5,194 nt of DNA from assembly GCA_026391755.1 (NCBI GenBank), contig JAPLDN010000225.1, positions 1-5,194 on the forward strand, in the 5' to 3' direction. Under the pieces are notes generated by a model, which was not told where the DNA came from, searched no databases, and saw only the letters and a program-made list of their open reading frames with translations. Numbering within the stretch: position 1 is the first letter of the stretch; each line of letters starts with the position of its first letter. A program made the translations under genes and the position numbers. The DNA comes from Bacteroidota bacterium (GTDB lineage: Bacteria > Bacteroidota > Bacteroidia > Bacteroidales > FEN-979). Positions 1 to 5,194 of this stretch are shown piece after piece.

Positions 1-252
1 AACCAAACCATAGTTGTAACCGATGGAGTTAGTTCCAAGGTTAATCCAGAGATTCTTGGAAAGATCTCCGTTAAACTGCATAATACCGCCAAAAAGTCCG
101 ACGGACCAATAACTGTATGAGCTTGCGGCATTAGGCTTGGAATTCTGTGCCGGTTTATCCTGCTTTTTCTCCTGTGCAAAGGAAGCTGCCGAGATAAGAA
201 CGGCTAGCAGGAATATTACGGCCTTTGAGAGTAATCGTGAAAATTTTTTCAT
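1..252 (-). CDS. Outer-membrane beta-barrel protein, N-terminal part (runs off left edge)
   Basis: ATG at 252-250 opens a frame that stays open for 84 codons to the window edge, so the C-terminus is missing. The protein begins MKKFSRLLSKAVIFLLAV and continues to ISAASFAQEKK. Two to three basic residues, a hydrophobic core and an Ala-rich end at Ala-Ser-Phe-Ala/Gln make a convincing Sec signal peptide cut at about residue 26. A polar Lys/Gln/Pro/Asn-rich linker follows (about 27-45). After that comes YWSVGLFGGIMQFNGDL, alternating aromatic and small residues with Gly, like the first strand and turn of an eight-stranded OmpA-type barrel. Many Bacteroidota OmpA-family proteins start this way and carry a C-terminal peptidoglycan-binding domain, but that part is not visible, so only 'barrel protein' is supported. 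There is no Shine-Dalgarno before the ATG, which is normal for the phylum. A promoter-like motif lies about 45 bases upstream. Confidence 0.72.
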   Translation of the reverse strand, partial: MKKFSRLLSKAVIFLLAVLISAASFAQEKKQDKPAQNSKPNAASSYSYWSVGLFGGIMQFNGDLSKNLWINLGTNSIGYNYGLV

Positions 253-296
253 ACGACTTTGATTTTAGATTTCTATTTTTCTGTTTACTGATTTTA

Positions 297-328
297 CAAA
301 TATATTAAAATAAGATTATGAATAGCAA
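297..328 (-). promoter_or_regulatory. Bacteroidota-type promoter for the left-edge barrel gene
   Basis: Read on the minus strand, TATATTTG (304-297) matches the Bacteroidota -7 box TAnnTTTG. TTG (328-326) lies 21 bases upstream of it, where the -33 element is expected. Transcription would start near 290-293, giving a leader of about 40 bases before the ATG at 252. The consensus is established for Bacteroides and Flavobacterium; its use here is inferred from sequence only. The region is AT-rich, so chance matches are possible. Confidence 0.5.
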
Positions 329-375
329 GTTTACAGCGTTTTTAAATTAACATTTTTCAGTTAATTCGCGAATCG

Positions 376-420
376 TCAAATTAAGTATTTGATTTGCAGT
401 GATTTAAAACAAAATACTTA
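376..420. repeat. Overlapping inverted repeats in the AT-rich intergenic region
   Basis: TAAGTATTT (382-390) is the perfect inverse of AAATACTTA (412-420), with 21 bases between. Overlapping the left arm is a tighter dyad, TCAAAT (376-381) and ATTTGA (387-392), with a 5-base spacer. They lie about 50-90 bases upstream of the -33 element of the leftward barrel gene and downstream of the methyltransferase gene. They could be an operator, or a weak AT-only hairpin. A T-run follows the 412-420 arm on the plus strand, but no plus-strand gene ends here. The rest of 253-515 shows nothing else I can name. Confidence 0.3.
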
Positions 421-515
421 TTTTTTGACTTCAAAATTAAAAAGATTGTTATGATTTTCACAAACTTTTTTTACATTTATATTGTACGACAGGTATTAGG
501 GAAAGGTTACGAGGA

Positions 516-1055
516 TCATATTTTATTTAATTTCTTTAAAACTTCCCATAACGTAACCCCAACAGCTACAGATACATTGATGGAATGCTTGGTGCCGAAC
601 TGGGGTATCTCAAGGCAGGCATCGGCAAGTTTTAATGCATCTTCGCATACTCCCAAAACCTCATTCCCAAAGACAAGGGCGATCCTGCTGCCTTCAGGAA
701 TGTTATACTTCTGTAAAGGAAGGCTGTTTGTGGTATGTTCAAGGGCCAGGATCATGAACCCTGATTTTTTAAGTTCAAGGATAGCCTCGGCAGCTGAATT
801 AAAATATTTCCATCTCACCGAATCTTCGGCTCCGAGAGCCGTTTTGTGGATCTCCCGGTGGGGAGGTACTGCTGTTATGCCGCAGAGATAAAGGCTTTCG
901 ACCCTGAAGGCATCACAGGTCCTGAAAACAGAACCCGTATTGTTCTGCGAACGGATGTCATCCAGAATCACAGTAACCGGAAACTTCTCAGCAGCCCTGA
1001 ATTCTTCATTGCTCAGGCGGTTAAGCTCAGGCATTGTCAATTTTCGCGCTTCCAT
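516..1055 (-). CDS. SpoU/TrmH-family RNA 2'-O-ribose methyltransferase
   Basis: This is a complete 179-residue protein of the SPOUT (alpha/beta-knot) superfamily, which moves a methyl group from S-adenosylmethionine to a ribose 2'-OH in tRNA or rRNA in the cytoplasm. All three SpoU motifs are visible. Motif 1 is QNNTGSVFRTCDAF at 37-50 with Asn39, Gly41 and the catalytic-type Arg45. Motif 2 is LVFGNEVLGV at 127-136 with Asn131, Glu132 and Gly135. Motif 3 is IPQFGTKHSINVSVAVG at 150-166 with Ser158 and Asn160, forming the knot and cofactor loop. There is no N-terminal L30e-like RNA-binding domain, so it is the short single-domain form of about 175-180 residues common in Bacteroidota. The target cannot be told from sequence: Gm18 of tRNA (as in TrmH) is one option, a 23S rRNA site another, so I give no symbol. 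It is divergent from the barrel gene at 1102, with 46 bases between the starts. It ends in TGA, and no strong terminator follows. Confidence 0.93.
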   Translation of the reverse strand: MEARKLTMPELNRLSNEEFRAAEKFPVTVILDDIRSQNNTGSVFRTCDAFRVESLYLCGITAVPPHREIHKTALGAEDSVRWKYFNSAAEAILELKKSGFMILALEHTTNSLPLQKYNIPEGSRIALVFGNEVLGVCEDALKLADACLEIPQFGTKHSINVSVAVGVTLWEVLKKLNKI

Positions 1056-1060
1056 CGTAG

Positions 1061-1068
1061 CAAAGATA
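1061..1068 (-). promoter_or_regulatory. Possible -7 box of the methyltransferase gene
   Basis: On the minus strand TATCTTTG (1068-1061) fits TAnnTTTG and ends only five bases before the ATG at 1055. Transcription would start at or within a few bases of the start codon, giving a leaderless or near-leaderless mRNA. I see no TTTG or TTG at the right distance for a -33 element, so this is half a promoter at best. Confidence 0.4.
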
Positions 1069-1089
1069 GAAAAATGAGAAAGGGTTTTT

Positions 1090-1097
1090 TATATTTG
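1090..1097 (+). promoter_or_regulatory. Possible -7 box of the frameshifted barrel gene
   Basis: TATATTTG fits TAnnTTTG and lies four bases before the ATG at 1102, back to back with the box of the divergent methyltransferase gene. It again implies an almost leaderless transcript. No -33 TTTG is present around 1066-1072, so support rests on the -7 box alone. Confidence 0.4.
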
Positions 1098-1101
1098 TCT
1101 C

Positions 1102-1832
1102 ATGAACAGATTTATTGCGGTACTTTTCCTGGTCATGATTGCCCATTCCCTTCCCCTTGCCGCCCGGGACAAGGGCGACACAACCCGGCATGCCCCGGCT
1201 TACACAATAACAGCCGAAGGCGGTCCGGCAATATCGTATATCTATAAAAGCGATTACCGATCCGATTGTTTCACTCCGGGGTCGGCGGGTATGCTGGGCT
1301 TATGTTCGATTACATTATCCAGAAGCATCTCGCAGCAGGCACAGGTCTGGCCTGGGAGAGGAAAGGCACACTTTTCAGGACAAGTGTCAATACTTTCGAT
1401 TACCATCCCTTTAAGATAGATTATTTTTTCACATTCGACTACCTCACCATCCCCCTCCTGGTCAAGGCCAGGTTTGGCAACAAAGTAAGGTTCCTGGCTT
1501 CGGCCGGTCCTTATTTCAGCATACTTATAAGCCAGGCTTACACAAATAATATTGAAGGCGCTTACGGCCTGCAGACCATAGGCCAGGAAACATTTTCAAG
1601 AAGCCTGCCATACGACTTCGGGTTCACGGGAAGCCTTGGGGTTGAGTTCATGCCGGGAAAAGAAATGGCATTCAGCATCAGCGCCAGCGACCATGTAAGC
1701 CTGATCAACACAAATTTATTTCCCGTCATCAAATCTCCTTACGGCCCAACATTTAACAACAGCTCGGAATCCTACCTGAATTCAGTCATTCTCAGCCTCG
1801 GGTTTACATGGTATTTTACGAAAAAAAAGTAA
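1102..1832 (+). pseudogene. PorT-like outer-membrane beta-barrel protein, broken by a -1 frameshift
   Basis: Two overlapping frames together make one barrel protein. The 5' frame starts at 1102 with MNRFIAVLFLVMIAHSLPLA, a signal peptide, followed by a first strand (AEGGPAISYIYKSDYRSD). It then turns into unlikely protein and stops at 1419. The 3' frame, open from 1248 and readable from about 1281 to the TAA at 1832, carries the rest: GLAWERKG, then strands such as IDYFFTFDYLTIPLLVKARF, FLASAGPYFSIL, GFTGSLGVEFM, and a last strand LSLGFTWYFTKKK. The pattern fits the PorT-like barrel family of Bacteroidota (Pfam 'outer membrane beta-barrel', about 200-250 residues). Adding one G to the GGGG run at 1278-1281 joins them as CFTPGVGGYAGLMFDY, matching the family's Gly-rich second strand and giving 243 residues. 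So a base is missing, through true mutation or a homopolymer read error. I see no slippery heptamer that would support programmed frameshifting. The substrate or role is unknown. Confidence 0.8.
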
Positions 1833-1941
1833 AGATTTAAGTTTCCCTGCCAGCCCTGGTTTGAAAACCTGGATGATGACAGCCTTTGAAATTGTTTTAC
1901 CTACTTTTCAACAAAGAGCCGCCGTGTCTGATCATGAATCG

Positions 1942-1949
1942 TATTTTTG
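1942..1949 (+). promoter_or_regulatory. Possible -7 box of mutS
   Basis: TATTTTTG fits TAnnTTTG. It implies a transcript starting near 1953-1956, just before the ATG at 1957 and about 45 bases before the ATG at 1999. No -33 TTTG or TTG is found 19-21 bases upstream. The 124-base gap from 1833 holds no other gene. Confidence 0.35.
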
Positions 1950-1998
1950 AGGGCGGATGTCATTTTCCCGGGAACCGGTCATCCTCAGTCATAACAAG

Positions 1999-4665
1999 AT
2001 GAAGCAAACTTCCAGAGAGCCTGCAGAAACTCCTTTGATGAAGCAATACAATGCCATCAAGGCAAGGTACCCCGACGCACTGTTGCTGTTCAGGGTCGGG
2101 GACTTCTATGAGACCTTCGGAGAGGATGCCGTCAGGGCATCTGGTATACTGGGAATCGTGCTTACGCGGAGGGCCAACGGGGCCGCAGCCTATATCGAGC
2201 TTGCGGGCTTCCCCCACCATTCTCTCGATCTTTACCTGCCGAGGCTGGTCAAAGCCGGGCTCAGGGTGGCCATCTGCGACCAGCTCGAAGATCCCAAGCT
2301 CACGAAAACTATTGTAAAGCGGGGAGTGACCGAACTGGTTACCCCCGGCGTATCATACCACGACAAGATACTGGAGCAGAAAGAAAACAATTTTCTGGCG
2401 GCCATACACCTCGAGCAGAAGACCTCAGGCATATCGTTTCTCGACATTTCAACAGGCGAGTTCTATCTTGCCCAGGGCGGAGCGGACTATATTGACAAAC
2501 TGATACAGAGCTTCAGGCCCACCGAGGTCGTCATCCAGAAAAGCAAACGCCAGAAATTCACCGAACTTTTCGGCAGTAAGTTCTATGTGAGCACCTTCGA
2601 GGACTGGGTGTTCACTTCCGATTTTGCGAACGACCTCCTGCTGAAGCATTTCGGCACGGTTTCGCTTAAAGGTTTCGGGGTCGAAAACCTCGAATTTGCC
2701 GTGATTGCTGCCGGTGCAGCACTTCATTACCTGGCCGAAACCCAGCACGAAAAGGTTTCACATATCTCGAAACTTGCGAGGATTGAAGAGGACCATTATG
2801 TGTGGCTCGACAGGTTCACTATACGGAATCTCGAACTTCTGAACCCGAACACCGATAATGCGAGGACATTGCTGGACGTGCTGGACCGCTGCGTTTCACC
2901 CATGGGTTCAAGGCAGCTCAGACGCTGGATGGTGCTCCCTCTGAAAAACATGCAACCCATTGAAGAGAGGCTGGATGCAGTAGAGCATTTCACGCAGAAC
3001 CCTGAAATGGTCGAAACAGTAAGGCATGAGCTTACGCTGATAGGCGATCTCGAGCGGCTGATCTCAAAGGCTGCCGTAGGTAAGATCCAGCCCAGGGAAA
3101 TGATGCACCTGAAAAAGGCCCTTGATTCAGTTGAAACTCTGAAAAACTTCGGTTCTTCGGTCAGCAACGAGGGCCTGAGGAGAATGGCCGAACAGCTGAA
3201 CCCCTGCCTGCAGGTGAGGGAGCGCATCGGGAAGGAACTAAATCCCGATCCCCCGGCCCTGGCCCTGAAAGGAAACGTGATCGCCGAAGGCGTGAATGAA
3301 GAACTTGATGAGCTGAGGAACATTGCCTATTCTGGAAAGGATTACCTCGTGCAGATTCAGAAGAGGGAAACAGAACGCACTGGGATATCATCGCTTAAAG
3401 TGGGATACACCAACGTTTTCGGGTATTACCTGGAAGTGACCAATACGCATAAGGACAAGGTCCCGCCCGAATGGCAAAGAAAACAGACCCTGGTCAACTG
3501 CGAACGGTACATAACTCCCGAGCTCAAGGAATACGAAGAGAAAATTCTCCATGCCGAAGAACACATCGCTGGTCTCGAAACCAGGATCTACAATGACCTC
3601 ATGCTGTTCGTTAATGAGTACATTGTTCCCATACAGCTTAACGCAAACCTTGTTGCGCGCCTCGACGTCCTGGTTTCCTTTGCACTGAGCGCTTCGGAGT
3701 ACCGTTACGTGAGGCCGGGGCTGAACGAATCCTTCGAACTGGAGATCATCGGCGGCAGGCATCCCGTAATCGAACGCCAGATGAAGCCGGGCGAAGAATA
3801 CATAACCAATGACGTTTACCTTGACGACAGCACTCAGCAGATCATCATCCTGACAGGTCCCAACATGTCGGGTAAATCTGCTCTTCTGCGCCAGACGGCA
3901 CTGATCTCACTCATGGCCCAGATGGGCAGTTTTGTTCCGGCCGAAAGGGCAAACCTAGGGCTTGTCGATAAGATCTTCACCAGGGTGGGGGCCTCCGACA
4001 ATATTTCCTCGGGCGAGTCGACCTTCATGGTCGAGATGAACGAGACCGCAAGTATCCTCAACAACATCTCAAACCGGAGCCTCATACTGCTCGACGAGAT
4101 CGGCCGGGGCACCTCGACTTACGACGGTATCAGCATTGCCTGGGCCATTGCCGAATTCCTTCACAGCCACTCCCTTTGCAGGCCCAAAGTGTTGTTCGCC
4201 ACACATTACCACGAACTCAATGAAATGGCAGCCCTGCACAGCAGGATTAAAAACTTCCATATTTCGATCATGGAGGTCAGGAACAGGGTGATTTTTCTAA
4301 GGAAACTTCAGCCGGGGGGAAGCGAACACAGCTTCGGAATCCATGTTGCCAAGATGGCCGGGATGCCACCGAGTGTCATCGAAAGAGCCAATGAGATACT
4401 GCATCAGCTGGAAGAATCGCGTAGCGGAAAACAGGATTCAGGATCCGGGATTCAGGATAAAGGATCCGTAACTGCACATCCTGCATCCCGCATCCCGCAT
4501 CCTGCATCCCAGGAAGCCGGTTTCCAGCTCAGCTTTATCCAACTCGATGATCCTCTGTTACAACAGATCAAGGAGGACATACTAAATACTGATATCAATA
4601 CCCTCACCCCGGTCGAAGCCCTGATGAAACTCAACGAGATCAAGAAACTTCTGAAAAAAACGTAA
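1999..4665 (+). CDS. mutS: DNA mismatch repair protein MutS
   Basis: MutS binds mismatches and small loops as a dimer and, with ATP, recruits MutL to start repair. Residues are counted from 1999 (888 in all). The mismatch-recognition domain holds TPLMKQYN and GDFYETFGEDA, with Phe36 and Glu38 of the mismatch-reading Phe-X-Glu motif. The connector, core and clamp domains follow, including LDRFTIRNLELLNP. The ATPase has Walker A GPNMSGKS (620-627), ASDNISSGESTFMVEMNETAS, Walker B ILLDEIGRGTST (Asp699, Glu700) and ATHYHEL. The tail has QLSFI (843-847), like the QxxL[LF] beta-clamp motif, and TLTPVEALMKLNEIKKLL, like the C-terminal oligomerisation helix. An ATG at 1957 would add 14 residues. I prefer 1999 because Phe36 then falls at its E. 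coli position and the extra residues look unconserved, but a -7-like box and GAGG near 1957 keep it possible. Oddity: the linker at about 812-837 is encoded by inverted heptamer repeats. No mutL is adjacent. Confidence 0.97.
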   Translation: MKQTSREPAETPLMKQYNAIKARYPDALLLFRVGDFYETFGEDAVRASGILGIVLTRRANGAAAYIELAGFPHHSLDLYLPRLVKAGLRVAICDQLEDPKLTKTIVKRGVTELVTPGVSYHDKILEQKENNFLAAIHLEQKTSGISFLDISTGEFYLAQGGADYIDKLIQSFRPTEVVIQKSKRQKFTELFGSKFYVSTFEDWVFTSDFANDLLLKHFGTVSLKGFGVENLEFAVIAAGAALHYLAETQHEKVSHISKLARIEEDHYVWLDRFTIRNLELLNPNTDNARTLLDVLDRCVSPMGSRQLRRWMVLPLKNMQPIEERLDAVEHFTQNPEMVETVRHELTLIGDLERLISKAAVGKIQPREMMHLKKALDSVETLKNFGSSVSNEGLRRMAEQLNPCLQVRERIGKELNPDPPALALKGNVIAEGVNEELDELRNIAYSGKDYLVQIQKRETERTGISSLKVGYTNVFGYYLEVTNTHKDKVPPEWQRKQTLVNCERYITPELKEYEEKILHAEEHIAGLETRIYNDLMLFVNEYIVPIQLNANLVARLDVLVSFALSASEYRYVRPGLNESFELEIIGGRHPVIERQMKPGEEYITNDVYLDDSTQQIIILTGPNMSGKSALLRQTALISLMAQMGSFVPAERANLGLVDKIFTRVGASDNISSGESTFMVEMNETASILNNISNRSLILLDEIGRGTSTYDGISIAWAIAEFLHSHSLCRPKVLFATHYHELNEMAALHSRIKNFHISIMEVRNRVIFLRKLQPGGSEHSFGIHVAKMAGMPPSVIERANEILHQLEESRSGKQDSGSGIQDKGSVTAHPASRIPHPASQEAGFQLSFIQLDDPLLQQIKEDILNTDINTLTPVEALMKLNEIKKLLKKT
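4434..4509. repeat. Inverted array of 7-base repeats inside mutS
   Basis: GGAT recurs every 7 bases at 4434, 4441, 4448, 4455 and 4462 (units GGATTCA, GGATCCG, GGATAAA). After a 6-base loop (4469-4474), ATCC recurs every 7 bases at 4478, 4485, 4492, 4499 and 4506 (units TGCATCC, CGCATCC, CACATCC). The arms are opposite in orientation and in register, so a 35-base-arm hairpin can form with about 27 paired and 8 unpaired positions. The fifth base of every unit is mispaired. In frame, the DNA encodes a low-complexity linker with 7-residue echoes (QDSGSGI/QDKGS, then HPASRIP/HPASQ). It lies between the ATPase domain and the clamp-binding motif of MutS, where length varies freely. Confidence 0.88.
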
Positions 4666-4702
4666 TGGATTTCAGGGATTTCCAAGAAAATTCAATAAAG
4701 AT

Positions 4703-4733
4703 TTTGTAGAATGGCAGACTTGTTTTACTTTTG
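4703..4733 (+). promoter_or_regulatory. Promoter of tRNA-Gly
   Basis: TTTG (4703-4706), 19 bases, then TACTTTTG (4726-4733) is a full match to the Bacteroidota housekeeping promoter TTTG-N19-21-TAnnTTTG. The predicted start near 4737-4740 leaves a short leader of about 12-15 bases before the tRNA at 4752. It lies in the 86-base gap after mutS, which has no evident terminator of its own. Confidence 0.82.
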
Positions 4734-4751
4734 CACCCTCAAATTAACCCT

Positions 4752-4824
4752 GCAGAAGTAGCTCAGTTGGTAGAGCATGACCTTGCCAAGGTCAGGGTCG
4801 CGAGTTCGAGTCTCGTCTTCTGCT
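4752..4824 (+). tRNA. tRNA-Gly (anticodon GCC)
   Basis: The cloverleaf is complete. Acceptor GCAGAAG (4752-4758) pairs with CTTCTGC (4817-4823). The D stem is GCTC/GAGC with loop AGTTGGTA. The anticodon stem is TGACC/GGTCA with loop TTGCCAA, giving anticodon GCC at 4785-4787, which reads GGC and GGU. The variable loop is five bases. The T stem GCGAG/CTCGT has one G-U pair and loop TTCGAGT. The discriminator is U, as expected for tRNA-Gly. CCA is not encoded, so it must be added by the nucleotidyltransferase. Confidence 0.97.
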
Positions 4825-4828
4825 CAAG

Positions 4829-4856
4829 AAAAACCCTCCCCGATGAGGGTTTTTTT
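4829..4856 (+). terminator. Intrinsic terminator after tRNA-Gly
   Basis: CCCTC (4834-4838) pairs with GAGGG (4845-4849) around the loop CCCGAT. The stem is extended by five A-U pairs (4829-4833 with 4850-4854), and a run of seven T ends at 4856. It starts four bases after the tRNA and probably also ends any read-through from mutS. The A-run on the other side gives it some bidirectional potential. Confidence 0.85.
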
Positions 4857-4870
4857 ATCCGCGGATAAAA
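4853..4870. repeat. 18-base perfect palindrome
   Basis: TTTTATCCGCGGATAAAA is perfectly self-complementary. It begins inside the T-run of the tRNA-Gly terminator and lies about 70 bases before tRNA-Leu. It could be a protein-binding site or a chance extension of the terminator T-run next to ATCCGCGGAT. Confidence 0.6.
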
Positions 4871-4940
4871 GCCGCTCTAAAAACGGCCAAACTTTAGCGG
4901 TACCGAGCAGAATACTGCAGGAAATGTTCTTCAAATTATT

Positions 4941-5025
4941 GCCCCGGTGGTGGAACTGGTAGACACGCAGGACTTAAAATCCTGTGACCATTGCGGTTGT
5001 GCGGGTTCAAGTCCCGCCCGGGGTA
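4941..5025 (+). tRNA. tRNA-Leu (anticodon UAA)
   Basis: This is a class II tRNA of 85 bases. Acceptor GCCCCGG (4941-4947) pairs with CCGGGGT (5018-5024), with one G-U at the end, and the discriminator is A5025. The anticodon stem is CAGGA/TCCTG with loop CTTAAAA, giving anticodon TAA at 4975-4977, which reads UUA and UUG. The long variable arm (4985-5000) contains GACC and GGTT, typical of tRNA-Leu. The T stem is GCGGG/CCCGC with loop TTCAAGT. CCA is not encoded. I find no recognisable promoter in the 84 bases between the preceding terminator and this gene. Confidence 0.97.
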
Positions 5026-5043
5026 CAATAAATTCAATTATTG

Positions 5044-5079
5044 AACCTGTAATACAATGTGTTACGGGTTTTATTTTTT
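5044..5079 (+). terminator. Intrinsic terminator after tRNA-Leu
   Basis: AACCTGTAA (5044-5052) pairs with TTACGGGTT (5062-5070), with one U-G pair and a 9-base loop. TTTTATTTTTT follows (5069-5079). It lies about 18 bases beyond the tRNA end. Confidence 0.75.
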
Positions 5080-5084
5080 GTATA

Positions 5085-5106
5085 CCGGACGGTAGGCCGG
5101 ACGGTA
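5085..5106. repeat. Short tandem repeat, two copies of CCGGACGGTA
   Basis: CCGGACGGTA occurs at 5085-5094 and again at 5097-5106, a 12-base period with GG between. It lies between the tRNA-Leu terminator and the terminator at the right end. Two half-sites one helical turn apart could bind a regulator, but nothing links it to a gene in the window. Confidence 0.6.
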
Positions 5107-5138
5107 AAAGTCGTTTTGCACTTAATTTTACAAGGAAT

Positions 5139-5164
5139 AAAAAACCCGGCTCGACCGGCCGGGT
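5139..5164 (-). terminator. Intrinsic terminator for a minus-strand gene beyond the right edge
   Basis: ACCCGGC (5144-5150) and GCCGGGT (5158-5164) form a 7-bp GC-rich stem with a 7-base loop. On the minus strand the stem is followed directly by a T-run (5144-5139), the proper order for a leftward transcript. On the plus strand only AAATTTTAT follows, which is weaker. It therefore probably ends a gene converging on the tRNAs. Confidence 0.65.
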
Positions 5165-5169
5165 AAATT

Positions 5170-5194
5170 TTATAAGTGAGTATTAAATCGAAAG
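5170..5194 (-). CDS. Possible last codons of a minus-strand gene (partial)
   Basis: If a leftward gene enters from the right edge, one reading gives FRFNTHL and a TAA at 5172-5170, six bases before the terminator stem. Another frame stops earlier, at 5185-5183. The aromatic/basic ending would suit the last strand of an outer-membrane barrel. Seven codons are far too few to be sure, and the only real support is the terminator next to it. Confidence 0.2.

Noticed and set aside
451..891. 146-codon plus-strand open frame
   Set aside because: It lies opposite the well-supported methyltransferase gene, and its translation shows no motif or protein-like pattern.
1264..1290. Programmed -1 frameshift in the barrel gene
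   Set aside because: No X-XXY-YYZ slippery site in the correct frame and no clear downstream structure; a lost base in GGGG is simpler.
1855..1872. GGTTT/AAACC hairpin after the barrel gene
   Set aside because: The loop would be only two bases, the stem is weak and no T-run follows, so it is not a credible terminator.
2796..3323. 175-codon minus-strand open frame within mutS
   Set aside because: It is antisense to the conserved core domain of MutS and Ser/Arg-rich, typical of a shadow frame.
4434..4509. CRISPR array
   Set aside because: Units are 7 bases without spacers and are inverted halfway, so they do not resemble CRISPR repeats.
4667..4682. Two GGATTTC copies just after the mutS stop
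   Set aside because: They resemble the heptamers in mutS, but there are only two, nine bases apart, and they could be chance.
4777..5186. Short plus-strand open frames across the two tRNAs
   Set aside because: They run through clear cloverleaf tRNAs and terminators, so they are not genes.

Overview
The window looks like a chromosomal housekeeping stretch from a member of the Bacteroidota, with AT-rich intergenic DNA and coding DNA of more balanced composition. Four things point there: the MutS and SpoU-type methyltransferase sequences are of the kind I associate with Bacteroidota (judged from memory, no alignment run); promoter-like boxes fit the Bacteroidota consensus TTTG-N19-21-TAnnTTTG; the starts lack convincing Shine-Dalgarno sequences; and there are two outer-membrane beta-barrel-type proteins with signal peptides. 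Genus or species cannot be named from this.

Layout, left to right. (1) 1-252, minus strand: the N-terminal 84 codons of a secreted outer-membrane barrel protein that runs off the left edge, with a plausible promoter at 297-328. (2) 253-515: AT-rich, gene-free DNA carrying overlapping inverted repeats. (3) 516-1055, minus: a complete SpoU/TrmH-family RNA 2'-O-methyltransferase. (4) 1102-1832, plus, divergent from it: a PorT-like outer-membrane barrel gene broken by a one-base frameshift, most simply a lost G in the GGGG run at 1278-1281. (5) 1999 (or 1957)-4665, plus: full-length mutS, the mismatch-recognition ATPase. (6) 4752-4824, tRNA-Gly(GCC), behind a near-ideal promoter and followed by an intrinsic terminator. 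(7) 4941-5025, tRNA-Leu(UAA), also followed by a terminator. (8) 5026-5194: a short tandem repeat and a terminator that best serves a minus-strand gene beyond the right edge.

No shared pathway ties the genes together. The methyltransferase, MutS and the two tRNAs are core information-processing functions, and the two barrel proteins belong to the cell envelope. I see no defence system, CRISPR array, integrase or transposase.

The most unusual signal is inside mutS. Ten 7-base units (five in one orientation, a 6-base loop, then five inverted) at 4434-4509 form an imperfect 35-base-arm hairpin. It lies exactly in the linker between the ATPase domain and the presumed beta-clamp-binding motif. 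Gain or loss of one unit would put the C-terminus out of frame. This could be a small repeat element captured in frame or, more speculatively, a slippage-prone switch in a mutator gene. The frameshifted barrel gene and the very short predicted leaders are the other points worth checking.
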